Origin: Ooceraea biroi
Taxonomy: Eukaryota > Arthropoda > Insecta > Hymenoptera > Formicidae
Direction of reading: 5' to 3'
Length of the DNA stretch: 64,000 bases
NCBI RefSeq assembly: GCF_003672135.1
Contig: NC_039513.1
Span: 868,001 to 932,000, forward strand
This document shows positions 23,140-32,804 of this stretch, in pieces. The position numbers and the translations under genes are program-made. Each line of letters starts with the position of its first letter. Within the stretch, counting starts at the first letter, position 1. The notes beneath the pieces were generated by a model. The model worked only from the letters and a program-made list of their open reading frames with translations, did no database searches and was not told where the DNA came from.

Positions 23140-23751
23140 AATTACCAAGGGGCAGCTTCCCCTGAAACATCGGAGGCTCATCACGCGCAGGATAATTTAG
23201 TTCTTATCACACCGCGTCTCCCTGATAGCGTCTGCCCTGTCTGTGGAATTGTACATCCACCTTTGTCGTCATATCTCGAACCACCCTCTCCTCTCCAATA
23301 CACCATCGATACTCTTCCCGAATTGTCCCCAGGAAGGTATTCTCCCATTCCATCTCCTTCTGAATTCGACCAATACCTCCTTCCATCTGATCGTGAAGAA
23401 TATCCGGATCCTCCACCAGTATCTCCCACCCCAATACCTGGCGATATCCTCAACATTTCCTTTCCTTCCTTAGGTGAACTAAGGGAGCTCTATGAGGCTG
23501 AGCTCGAAGCCTTGAGAGAACGTATTTTAGATTGTTTCCCTTCGTTCACTCTCCCTCTTCCTCCTTTTGCTTTCGTCCTTGGTCCTGATCCAGTAGATTT
23601 ACCTATTCTCAGGAGTGCTATCACCAATGTATCACCTAACACGGTTGTCCCACTAATAACTCAGAATAGACAACATCCTGTATTGATCCCCGTATCATAT
23701 ATCCAAGCCTTTTTCATTAACCACACATCATTTATTCCTCATAACGCGTAG
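23140..23751 (+). CDS. open frame inside the LTR, unknown proline-rich protein
   Basis: About 200 codons stay open without any ATG, so it would need splicing from the donor at 22,941, frameshifting or a non-AUG start. It shows CPVCGIVHPP (a CxxC motif with following His), a Pro/Ser-rich stretch with EYPDPPPVSPTPIPGD, then a helix-like LGELRELYEAELEALRERI. I recognise no family. LTRs rarely hold a frame this long; chance remains possible. Confidence 0.3.
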   Translation, partial: NYQGAASPETSEAHHAQDNLVLITPRLPDSVCPVCGIVHPPLSSYLEPPSPLQYTIDTLPELSPGRYSPIPSPSEFDQYLLPSDREEYPDPPPVSPTPIPGDILNISFPSLGELRELYEAELEALRERILDCFPSFTLPLPPFAFVLGPDPVDLPILRSAITNVSPNTVVPLITQNRQHPVLIPVSYIQAFFINHTSFIPHNA

Positions 23752-24186
23752 AATTTAGTTACACATTTCTATACACTCACACAATTTAGTGTTTAATTCA
23801 ATATTAATAAGGTTTTAGTTATGGATCGAAATTAACCTTAAAAATTATAATGTTATTTCAAAAGGAAAATTAGAAATAAATAATGTTGTATTTTTCATAA
23901 AAAAGGAGAAGTAATTTTATTGCAATTCACCTGGTATCTATCTCTCCCTTTCGCAACTAATCGTACTGGTCCTATCCCTGGTAATAGGGATTCATTTCCC
24001 TTACCTAAAAGGGACCAACGAGCTGACCGTTTCTATTGTACGGGTAAAATCGACCTTGGTCGTTGACCCAGAAACAACGGAACGTATCGGTCGGCTCAAC
24101 TAGAGGCTCTGCGGCTAAGTGCCAAAGAACCTCAAGTGGCGTCTGGTTGCGCCCTTCCTCGAGCTTACAGAGTTCTGGACGTAACA

Positions 24187-24429
24187 CCATCAAAACCCCA
24201 TTTATATATTAATTTTAAAGTTTGTAATTCATCATAGCGTTTTCCACAAGCTTTAAATATTCTTTGAACAGTTAAATTTAAAAGAGGTTGCAATTTTATA
24301 CACACTGAAACGTCTGTAATTGTAATATTGCATTTTGAAGGATAACATTCTGCTTTTGCAAGTCGTATCTGATAATAAGAGGGGTAAATATTCATACCTT
24401 CTTCAGCAGAAACTTCTCGTAATGAGATA
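24187..24429 (-). pseudogene. Transib transposase, middle part with first catalytic Asp
   Basis: Reads SLREVSAEEGMNIYPSYYQI, AKAECYPSKCNITITDVSV and LIYKWGFDG; the Asp in WGFDG is the first catalytic residue in Transib/RAG1 alignments. The frame is cut right after this motif by the LTR, and upstream by the Helitron-like element. No internal stop is present. Confidence 0.87.
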
Positions 24430-25153
24430 TCAAGCGACGTGGTAGCGTCGCGACGCCAAGTACATAAAAAATAAGGTTCCGAGCAATGAGCATCACTGCA
24501 TATACGTCGAGCGTTGCCAAATTCATTGCATAAACGTCGAGCGCTACCGTAAAGCTTATCTGGAATTCATGTCATTTGACAGGTCACATAAACTTATGAT
24601 TATATTTCAGGAACTAAAACCGATATCAAAAATCTAACGGCACTTTTATTATATAATATGAATGCAAGCTTTCGATTGCGACCAATTTGAATAAGATTGA
24701 TGCAGTCAATCCTTAGTCTATTGTAATCATATTATAACTGCGAAGTTCCGTTTTCCATTTCCAGACTCACGTACATATGTTCGCACATACACATGCAAAG
24801 CGATTTTGTTCCTCAAGCTTGCGTTCACACATGCGTTCATACATGCACGATTTAATTTATTCGTAATTAAAAATACATGGAAAATGTTTTTTCTTACGAC
24901 AAAGATATAAATCGAATAAGCTATAAAAAATTTTAAATTTACTTGTTTTAAATGAAATCATCGTGATAGCGTCGCAATGATAATTAGATAATTCTTCTAA
25001 TTGTGAAATATAAATTATGAAAATTTAAGATATATTTTGAAACATTTACTCATAGAACGAAACCGAGAAAGAAAGAGGGAGGGAGGCACGACATTGCACG
25101 ACGACGACGACGACGTTGTATGACGATATCCAATCCAATAAGAAAATTTTAAG

Positions 25154-25440
25154 GATTAATATGACGAGAGAGTGAGAAGGTGAACGAGTGAGAGAGCGAG
25201 AGGACGAGAGAGCGAAAAAGCAAGAGAGTAAGAAAGCGAGAGGGCGAAAGAGCGGAAGAACGAGAGAGCGAAAAAGCGAGAAAGAGAGCGAGAGAGCGAG
25301 TGAGTGAGAGAGCGAGAGGGCGAGAGGACGACTTGTGAGTGAGAAAGCAAGAGAGCGAGGGAGAGCGAGAAAGCGAGAGGGCGAAAGAGCGGAAAAGTGA
25401 GAGAGCGAGAGGGCGAAAGAGCAGAAAAGCAAGAGAGAGA
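25154..25440. repeat. GAGAGCGA-rich low-complexity tract
   Basis: Purine-rich repeat of GAGAGCGA-like units. The long frames on the opposite strand (LSLSHSLALS type) arise from it. Confidence 0.85.
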
Positions 25441-25449
25441 GATTTTTTG

Positions 25450-26372
25450 ATTGATTGAGCTTTATTAGCCTTCTCGGCTATTACTATACATATAGTTACA
25501 ATTATATTACAATATATTGACTGTGTTTACAATATGATCTTTTACCATTCTTTTAAATTATCCTACGCTTTCACATTGTTTTACCTCTATAGGTAAATCA
25601 TTGTACATTTTTACACCTTTATAAAAAATACTTCTTTGCGCTTCACACGTCTTTCGCAATTGTACAGTTACCCTTCTGTCTAGTCTCCATCTGATTACCC
25701 TCTCCCACTAATTCTACTCTTTCTCTCAACACACGCGGTAAATGTCCTCTTAATATTTTATACAGAAATATACACGCATTATAATACATTCTTTGTCTTA
25801 TTGACATATATTGCAAAGCTTGTAGCATATGTTCCACTCTCGTATTTCTCTTACATTGCAGAATCACTCTCATTGCTCTATTCTGCGCAACCTGCAGTTT
25901 GCTAATTTGCGTTTCACCTATCCCCACAATTACTGTTGCACAATATTCAAAATGTAGCGCAATAATCAACTTATATACTATTTGTCTACTATATGGTGTT
26001 AAATAATGACCAATTCTATTAAAAAAACTAGTTTTCTTACCTATTTTTTTAACATATAATCACAATGTTCCGCAAAAGTAATCTTATTATCAATCATTAT
26101 TCCTAAGTATTTTATTACTTCTACTTGTTGTAACTCTTCACCATTCATACAAATTATTTTTACCTGCCCTTTAACTTCCTTTCTAGTACTTCTAATTATC
26201 ATATATTTTGTTTTATCCACATTTAACTTTAATTTATTTAAAATCATCCATTTTTCTATTTCATAAAATACATCATTCATCTTCCTATTAATCTCTACAC
26301 TAGATTCTCCTATTACATAAATCATCGTGTCATTTGCAAACAACTTTACATTACTTCCCATCGGACATCTTT
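25450..26372 (-). pseudogene. non-LTR retrotransposon RT fragment (Jockey/CR1-like)
   Basis: Minus strand: VKLFANDTMIYVIGES, where FADD is expected at the catalytic box, then NKLKLNVDKTKYMI and VIKYLGIMIDNKITFAEH; after a break SKLQVAQNRAMRVIL, the thumb-region block of such RTs. Only the last part of the RT and the 3' end remain. It lies in copy A between two purine-rich tracts. Confidence 0.75.
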
Positions 26373-26374
26373 CA

Positions 26375-26530
26375 GAGAGAGAGAGAGAGGGGGGCGAGAG
26401 TGAGAGAGAGGGGGGCGAGAGAGAGAGAGGGGGCGAGAGAGAGGGGGCGAGAGAGAGGGGGCGAGAGAGAGAGGGCGAGAGAGGGGCGAGAGAGGAGGGG
26501 AGAGAGAGAGAGGGCGAGAGAGAGCGAGAG
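26375..26530. repeat. GA-rich low-complexity tract
   Basis: (GAGAGG)n and (GGGGCGAGAGA)n repeats. Frames in this tract are artefacts of composition. Confidence 0.9.
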
Positions 26531-27016
26531 ATTACAAAAAGGAGTGAGATCCCTAAAAAACCTTTTTAAGAAAAGAAAAAATATATACGCCAAGTACATA
26601 AAACCTCTCAACTTGTCAAAACTCAAAACTAAATATGAAATCAATAATTAACTAGCCAAGTATCTCTAGATCACCCGAATCACATTAAAACGTACTGTCC
26701 TACCTATAAGAGACACAAAATCATTTGCGAATCATTATTAAAAATTATCAAGATACAAGATACAATACAAATCAAGATACTATACAAATTTACAAGAATA
26801 CATGACCACTGCAATCCGGACACGCCAAGTACTTCAATGTCGTCATGTAATAAGAGAGTATGCATGGAAAACGTTTGGGTAAAATACTCAAACTGCTTCT
26901 AGATACTTGGCTAGTTAATTATTGATTTCATATTTAGTTTTGAGTTTTGACAAGTTGAGAGGTTTTATGTACTTGGCGTATATATTTTTTCTTTTTGTAA
27001 AAAGGTTTTTTAGGGA

Positions 27017-27674
27017 TATTTACATTTGGATAAATTTAAAGAAATAAACATAAGAAATAGACACAAAGCCTTATTTCTGGATATTTGTTTCGGTAAAACT
27101 GTGCAATTATTGTCACAAAATTCTCTTACTTTTTTAATGCAAGTGGGATTTTTTTCTAAATAGTCCAAAATTGTAGCTAAGGCAATATTTTTTTGAACAT
27201 AAGCCTTTGATTTCATAGCATACAATAATTCATGACCTTCTGTTTCTCTGAAAGCTTCTGTTCTTCTCCTTTTTTGTCTATCAGATAGTTCAGTCCACTT
27301 TTTGCGAAATATTTTAGAAGAAGATGAATTTTAGAAGAAGAAGGAGTTGATGTTGATGAAGAAGTTATAGCAGAAGAAGAAGTTGATGTTGAAGAAGTAA
27401 ATGTTGAAAGAAAACACGCTTCATTGTTTAACCAACTATTATAGTTTTTAAGAAAACGATCAATAATACGACGACATTTATCCTATCTGTCAGTCAGATG
27501 TTTACAAAATATTTTTTATTTAGACTTCAGATCTTTTTCTTTATTTTCATTAAGATTGGAAATATTAAATAGATTTTTTGTTATAACCAATTCCTAAACT
27601 TTGTTGAAATCTCTGAAGTTTATATTGGAATCTCTGAAAATGTAGAATAAATCACGATTTGTCAACGTGTTCAT
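27017..27674 (-). pseudogene. Transib transposase, N-terminal part
   Basis: Starts at the ATG at 27,674 (MNTLTNRDLFYIF), with stops and shifts, then FCKHLTDR, DKCRRIIDRFLKNYNSWLNN, a Ser/Thr-rich segment, KKWTELSDRQKRRRTEAF and KALCLFLMFISLNLSKCKY, which runs straight into the middle part once copy A is removed. These N-terminal blocks fit Transib in position and type; the identification rests mostly on the order and continuity of the gene. Confidence 0.7.
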
Positions 27675-28892
27675 TGTAATGTAAATGAATTAAACGAAGG
27701 AGAAGCAAGAGAAATAAAACTGATTTTAATCTGGATGTGCGAATGTACAGAACTTTAAAACAATTAGAAAATAACTGTCTTTTAGTCAGTCCAAAAATCT
27801 ATCTGTATATTTTTATTTCTGTCCTTTTTAAGAAAAATACAATATTCTGCAAACGAAACTTATAATCTAACTTCGGGACTTATAGTCAACCTTCTTATCT
27901 AGAACAATCGAACAAAAATTGAGCATCGAGTGCCGGGCGACTAAACTGCTAGCGCGCAAGTAAGAACAGTGATGCTAGAATCTAATCCTGATAGAAGACT
28001 TGTGTCCGTGTGCGCTCGCGGCTGCGCGTAAGTTACGCGAAGCCGCGCGACCATTCCCACTCCATCCCTACCATGCTAGCGCCTGCTACCGAATACACAG
28101 AATCTGGCATCACTGCATGGAGGGGATAGCTCCCGTGTCATACACAAGCATGTATCACGTACACACATGATATGTAGCTTGTGTGCGGCATAGGAGCCAT
28201 CCCCTCCGCCCATCCCCTTCATGCTACCACATGCTACCAGGGTCACATTCTGGCACAATGGGTGAGAATATATAAACAGAAGGCACAAACGCTCTAAGCA
28301 CGAGATGAGACGCGTGTTTCTGGCATCACTGGTAGAGAGGCCGATTGTAAGTCTCAAAGTATGGTGAATTTTGCTTACAGGAAAATTCATTTTTCTCGAA
28401 AAAGAGCAAAAAGGAGCAAATAAAAAATGAACAGATAGTTTCGTACGAAGTTCCTCTGCATTCTCCAAAAAGAGATTCCTTGGAACTTCGTGGAACTTTT
28501 TTGATACACCTCAGAGAGTTTTGGATTTCGCGCTTTGAAAATGCGTTCAGAAAATATTAAGTTTTTTAATTTTAACGGGGCAAATTTTGAATATTAATAT
28601 TTGATTCTAGTAGCTCTAATTAAAGATAAATGCAAGAAAAAAAATCGTTGTAAACAACAGAAGCGTTTATATGTGGTATTATTGTGAAAAGATGATATAA
28701 ATATACGTTAATTCTCCGGAAATTCTAAGTCTACACATTTTTAATGCCCATATCAATAACAAACATTATTAGTTTCCTTTTCACTTAAAATTAAATTGAA
28801 TCAATCTTTGAACAATAATTAGGAGCAGTTTTAAAGTCTTCGCAACCAAAAAATAATTTTACCTTATGTCCGGCTTTTCTATTGACTCGGCC
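27675..28892 (-). other. Transib 5' noncoding region with a GC-rich block
   Basis: No conserved coding signal. 27,930-28,480 is GC-richer, has TATATAAA (28,268) and an 89-bp imperfect hairpin (28,119-28,207); it may be a separate old insertion. 28,480-28,860 is AT-rich. Confidence 0.4.
28119..28207. repeat. imperfect ~40-bp inverted repeat (hairpin)
   Basis: GGAGGGGATAGCTCC at the left pairs with GGAGCCATCCCCTCC at the right, and the pairing continues through ACAAGC/GCTTGT to a small loop. It could be a MITE remnant or a transcribed hairpin. Confidence 0.5.
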
Positions 28893-28899
28893 CACTGTG

Positions 28900-29310
28900 C
28901 GTCGGTTCACAGGAAGAAGAGGAAACTGTGCGAAACTATACTCGGACAATGCGACGAACTTCGTAGGAGCAGCTCGAGAATCAGCAGAACTGTACTCATT
29001 TTTAAAGGAAAAGAAGGAGGTCATACAAGCGGAATTGGCAAGTCGAATGGAAATTTATTCCCCCAAGAGCTCCCAATTTCGGTGGATTTTGGGAGTCAAA
29101 TATCAAAAGCATGAAGAGACATTTTTATGCGGTAACTCAGGGACTTGTATTAACATTTGAATAGTGCTACACACTACTTGTGGGCATTGAGGCCGTTTTG
29201 AATTCAAAGCCGTTAACCCCTTTATCGAACGAAGTGCGAGATTTATCCGTTTTAACTCCAGCCCATTATTTAATTGGAGAACGTTTATTACAACCTGTGG
29301 AAGACAATTA
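28900..29310 (+). pseudogene. BEL/Pao integrase, catalytic core middle
   Basis: Continues directly after the Transib duplication with RFTGRRGN and LYSDNATNFVGA (second catalytic Asp), then in another frame IEAVLNSKPLTPL, DLSVLTPAHYLIGERLL. It is interrupted at 29,311 by Helitron-like copy C. The region around the expected catalytic Glu is degenerate. Confidence 0.85.
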
Positions 29311-30838
29311 TCCCTACAAAAACCTTTTTAAAAAAAGAAAAAATATTTACGTCAAGTACATAAAACGTATCGAACTTTCTAAAAACAGTGTAATTATAAA
29401 AAAACAACCTTTCTAAAAAAGTGTATTATGAAAATTTATTTCTTCAAAAATATACATGAAATCAGTGCAATTAGCCAAGTATATCAGTATTTATTGGAAA
29501 GTGAATTCTTCACAAATGGATATGAAATCAATGCAATTTATCTAGTATTTGTTTAAAAATGGATGTTGTCAGTGCAATATCCAAAACTTATATACAAGAT
29601 TGTCGCGAACGCGCGACAGAAGCGAAATCAGCCGCAGCAGCAAGTGCTGCGACGTCAACGTCAGCTGTCAGCTCGATCAATAAAGACGATCTTCCGTTCG
29701 GTCGTCTCTTAAATATCGAGATAAATAATTTTGTTTTATTGATATATAACAAGATTCCCGGAAACCGAGCTGTAAATAAAAGGACCGATCCGTGAGGCCT
29801 CAGCGACTAGTTGCGCTATTTCCACCCGGCTAACACGATCGTCGACGCGTCCGAGAAGTCCGTATGCGCTACGGAATAATCCGCTGCTTCGGTTTCGGTT
29901 ACAGATTAGTGTTGTGTTTGAATGTTCGTGAATTGTGTATTTATTCTTGAAATATACATTTTTTTAATATATCGAATCGTCTGTGCTTTTCCTCGCGTGC
30001 GTGAGCAAGTGCTCGCAACGGAACAATAAGCCGAACCGCAAGCCTTCATTCAACAAAGATGCATTCACAATTAATCCAAAAAGTATATGAAACAAGTTGT
30101 ATACATTCAAAAGTATATGCAACACAAGCTTAACTCATCCATTGTCTCTTCACGCAAATTCTAAGTCACATAAAACGGGCTTAAACTGACTCAAATGATC
30201 AACGGAATCATAGTGAAGCAAAAAACTTGGCGTGCCCGGATCGCATTGGACATATCTTACAAAATTCTTATAAACTTGAGTAACAGTCTCTTGATTTGTA
30301 CTGTATTTTGTATGGTGAGCTATTGCATCGCAATACAACCCGGGCACGCCAAGTTTTTTGCTTCACTATGATTCCGTTGATCATTTGAGTTTACGCCCGT
30401 TTTATGTAATTTAGAATTTGCGTGAAGAGACAATGGATGCGTTAAGCTTGTGTTGCATATATTTTTGAATGTATACAACTTGTTTCATATACTTTTTGGA
30501 TTAATTTTTGGATTAATTGTGAATGCATCTTGTATATAAGTTTTGGATATTGCACTGACAACATCCATTTTTAAACAAATACTAGATAAATTGCATTGAT
30601 TTCATATCCATTTGTGAAGAATTCACTTTCCAATAAATACTGATATACTTGGCTAATTGCACTGATTTCATGTATATTTTTGAAGAAATAAATTTTCATA
30701 ATACACTTTTTTAGAAAGGTTGTTTTTTTATAATTACACTGTTTTTAGAAAGTTCGATACGTTTTATGTACTTGACGTAAATATTTTTTCTTTTTTTAAA
30801 AAGGTTTTTGTAGGGATCTCACTCCTTTTTGTACATTT
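29311..30838. repeat. palindromic 5' module of copy C
   Basis: 29,311-29,600 plus 30,056-30,235 form one arm; 30,335-30,820 is its inverted copy (arm length about 470 bp without the LTR). The centre has ACTTGGCGTGCCCGG in both orientations around a ~100-bp loop. A diverged relative forms the 5' module of copy A at 26,533-27,016. Confidence 0.8.
29601..30055 (+). mobile_element. 455-bp solo LTR with 5-bp target duplication
   Basis: Starts TGTCGCGAAC, ends CATTCAACA, and is flanked by AAGAT (29,596-29,600; 30,056-30,060). The target is continuous in the inverted arm at 30,520-30,540, which confirms the insertion. GC-rich 5' half and AATAAA-like motifs suit an LTR; the family (Copia, Gypsy or BEL) cannot be told. 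Confidence 0.85.
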
Positions 30839-31261
30839 AAAAAATTTTGATAGCATAGAATTTCAATATTCAAAAAATAAATTATTATTTTTCTAAAAAA
30901 ATTATGTATGCACCCTTAGCATTTCGAGGCCAATGACATGTCTCAACTTTTAAATCATTTACGGAAATCCATTTTGTACCCTTAGCTCGCAATATGTTCG
31001 TGTAATGTCCATTGTTAACATTTTCACCATGATGAAAAATAGCACTGTTAACTTTAAACTATTTAGATAAAATAAGTATTTCTAGATACATCTAGGTACT
31101 TCTATTGTAAGTGGAAAATGAGAAAGGAAGAGAGATATCAGTGTGTTAGATATCTCTGAAAGAGTTTTTTATTTTCTATGGATATTGCGGATACAAGTTT
31201 GTATAACGATAATTTTGTTTTGTTCGCTACCGCGTCGCTTGAATGAACTTATTGGATTGGA
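30839..31261. other. copy C central part
   Basis: AT-rich, no coding signal. It ends in a second Helitron-like 3' terminus at 31,228-31,245 followed by CTTATTGGATTGGATAT, a sequence repeated at 31,467 and (inverted) in copy A at about 25,120. Confidence 0.45.
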
Positions 31262-31465
31262 TATTGTCGTGCAACGCCGTCGTCGACGTGGTGCAACGTT
31301 GTCGTCGACGTGGTGCAACGTCATCGTCGACGTGGTGCAACGCGGTCGTCGACGTGGTGCAACGTCATCGTCGACGTAGTGCAACACCGTCGTGGACGTG
31401 GTGCAACGTCGTCGTCGACGTGGTGCAACTTTGCCGTCAACGTGGTGCAACGTCGTCGTCGTCAT
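31262..31465. repeat. 21-bp minisatellite, about nine units
   Basis: Units like GTCGTCGACGTGGTGCAAC repeat with period 21, which keeps frames open on both strands without implying a gene. Related repeats lie at 42,945-43,135 in copy B and a short version at 25,095-25,115 in copy A. Confidence 0.88.
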
Positions 31466-31914
31466 CGAATTTTCTTATTGGATTGGATATCGTACATCAG
31501 ATGCAGTGTGAATTCTTCATAATCTAACGCGCCTATGTGAACGCACCTTGACGGACAAACCCGCTTTGCTTGTGTGCGTGCGAGCGTACGTACGTGAGTT
31601 TGAACAAGAATCTGGACTGGAGAAGAAAAACGAAACGTCACAATTCTAGCATACAATTACAATATCTCAGGATCGACCGCACCAATCTTATTCGGAGTGG
31701 TCACGATTGAAAGCTTGCATCCATATTATGTTATTAAAGTGCCGTTAGATTTTTAAATAAGGCTTTAGTTCCTGAGATATTTTAATCGAAAGTTTGGGTG
31801 ACGTGAAATTCTGGATAAGCTACTTGGTAGCGCGCGACGTCTATGCAGTGGCTCTCTTCGCTCGGAACTTTGTTTTTTATGTACTTGGCGTCGCGACGCT
31901 ACCGCGTCGCTTGA

Positions 31915-32264
31915 TATCGAGGTTCCAGATAATCGATTGAAGTTATGGCAGCATTTACAAAAGGTTCGCCAAGATTTTTGGCGACGCTGACAGAAAGAAT
32001 ACCTTGTTGGAGCTACAACGCCGACATAAGTGGATGAGCAGAGAGGAGAATTTAAAGCCAGGAACGTTAGTACTTTTAAAAGAAAATAATTTGCCTCCTT
32101 TACAATGGGCAATTGGGAGAATTGTAAACGTCCATTCAGGCGAGAATGGTATCGTATGAGTTGTTAAAGTTCAGACTGCTAACGGAGAATTCAAGCGATC
32201 AGCAAGAGATGTTTGTTCATTACCTATAGATAACAGTATTGATTCAGCGAAAATTAATGCATAG
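31915..32264 (+). pseudogene. BEL/Pao integrase, C-terminal part
   Basis: After copy C the frame goes on with VPDNRLKLWQHLQKVRQDFW; a stop and shift near 32,000, then LQRRHKWM, LKPGTLVLLKENNLPPLQW and IGRIVNVHSGENGIV, an in-frame TGA (32,157), and the end at TAG 32,262-32,264. These are the DUF5641-type C-terminal blocks of BEL/Pao integrases. Confidence 0.88.
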
Positions 32265-32313
32265 AGGTTAGCCAGTTCGAATTGAAAGAGAGTCTTTCAA
32301 GGCGGGCGGGATA

Positions 32314-32628
32314 TGTTTGCCGCTTATATTACGTTATAACAATTATTTAGTTTATAAGAATTCAGTTTGTTTTAGGTTTACTTTTATTTGCCACAGGAGC
32401 TCGAATTTAAGTTGCCGTTACTATTAGAATATATATATCAAGCTGCGCGCGAAGTCATTGCGCATGTTCTTTGTTAGTTCGCAGGAAGAAAGCACATTGT
32501 AAGTCACGCCCTGTATGCTTGTGCCTCGAATAAAGAGTTTCGTGTAAAACAAGGCATTGGATTTAATAATTCTCGCATTCCGGACTGTGATAGTCTGACA
32601 CAAGGACTGTGATAACCCGGCACATACA
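32314..32628 (+). repeat. BEL/Pao 3' LTR
   Basis: Starts TGTTTGCCGC after a purine-rich tract AAGGCGGGCGGGA (32,299-32,311) and ends CGGCACATACA, matching the end of the 5' LTR. An AATAAAG signal lies at 32,529. Confidence 0.82.
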
Positions 32629-32718
32629 ACATTTTTGTAAAGTTTTCTTTTTCTTTTTGGTTGGCGGATTTCCTTTCTTCTCTATTGGGTTTACATTTTC
32701 TTTTTCACTTTGGCTCAT
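32629..32718 (-). pseudogene. Harbinger accessory protein, N-terminal 30 codons
   Basis: ATG at 32,718 opens MSQSEKENVNPIEKKGNPP and a Lys-rich stretch, then runs into the BEL LTR. In Harbinger elements this position holds the Myb-like or MADF DNA-binding partner of the transposase. Identity is inferred from position. Confidence 0.35.
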
Positions 32719-32804
32719 ATTTTCTTTGTCTATCTGTGATCTCTGTAAACGAAAATATTTTATATTAAAATATTTTAATAACATTTTCTGTGTGTATTAT
32801 AGAT

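Larger units (their letters stand above)
22055..24186 (+). mobile_element. 2.1-kb solo LTR or LTR-type element inside Transib
   Basis: Begins TGTTACGTCCAG, ends CTGGACGTAACA, flanked by CCAT (22,051-22,054; 24,187-24,190). Removal rejoins the Transib catalytic motif. The first ~50 bp resemble the start of the Gypsy LTR at 54,498 (minus strand), so it is read as plus-oriented. No internal repeat of the LTR start is visible, suggesting a solo LTR of unusual length. It carries a TATA box (22,655) and a splice-donor-like AAAAGTAAGT (22,938). Confidence 0.8.
24430..27016 (-). mobile_element. Helitron-like element, copy A
   Basis: On the minus strand it starts TCCCTAAAAAACC after A and ends with hairpin GCGACGC-TACC-ACGTCGC then TTGA before T. 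Rejoining the flanking A and T restores the Transib frame with no target duplication, the hallmark of rolling-circle transposons. The 3' module (24,430-25,140) is shared with copy C; the middle holds GA repeats and a LINE scrap; the 5' module (26,533-27,016) is palindromic. The terminal TTGA differs from the usual Helitron CTRR. Confidence 0.7.
19226..28899 (-). mobile_element. Transib DNA transposon (RAG1-related), split by later insertions
   Basis: Both ends start CACAGTG, followed by AGCCGA on the left and GGCCGA on the right, and are flanked by CGTCG (19,221-19,225; 28,900-28,904). A 5-bp GC-rich duplication and CACWRTG ends are features of Transib. The minus-strand coding parts (27,674 down to 20,935) match Transib transposase in order. 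It lies in the BEL integrase gene and is itself split by an LTR (22,055-24,186) and a Helitron-like element (24,430-27,016). The heptamer is identical to that of V(D)J recombination signals. Confidence 0.88.
29311..31914 (+). mobile_element. Helitron-like element, copy C
   Basis: Starts TCCCTACAAAAACC after A (29,310) and ends GCGACGC-TACC-GCGTCGC-TTGA (31,893-31,914) before T. Removing it restores the BEL integrase frame exactly and leaves no duplication. The 5' module (29,311-30,838) is a near-perfect palindrome holding a solo LTR; an internal second 3' end (CGCTACCGCGTCGCTTGA, 31,228-31,245) follows, then a 3' module shared with copy A. Confidence 0.72.
12502..32628 (+). mobile_element. 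BEL/Pao LTR retrotransposon, expanded by nested insertions
   Basis: LTR homology (12,502-12,700 and 32,314-32,628), a primer site, Gag, protease, RT, RNase H and integrase occur in BEL/Pao order across 20 kb. Removing PLE-2 (16,419-18,424 plus one duplication), the Transib element (19,226-28,899) and the Helitron-like element (29,311-31,914) brings the parts together with the reading frame continuing at each junction. Many stops and shifts have accumulated. The 5' LTR start is lost against the mariner relic. Confidence 0.9.

Noticed and set aside
25046..25432. Long frames rich in Leu/Ser/His on the minus strand
   Set aside because: Direct products of the GAGAGCGA tract; no start context or domain.
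24426..27019. 5-bp GATAT target duplication around copy A
   Set aside because: The bases match, but joining A and T with no duplication restores the Transib block better, and the same rule restores the BEL frame at copy C.
28076..28468. 130-codon minus-strand frame
   Set aside because: No domain and covers an inverted repeat; likely chance.
30150..30347. 65-codon minus-strand frame (MPGLYCDAIAHH)
   Set aside because: Spans the centre of a palindrome; no conserved motif.
31143..31527. Arg/Cys/Thr-rich frames on both strands
   Set aside because: A 21-bp repeat keeps all frames open; both strands look alike.
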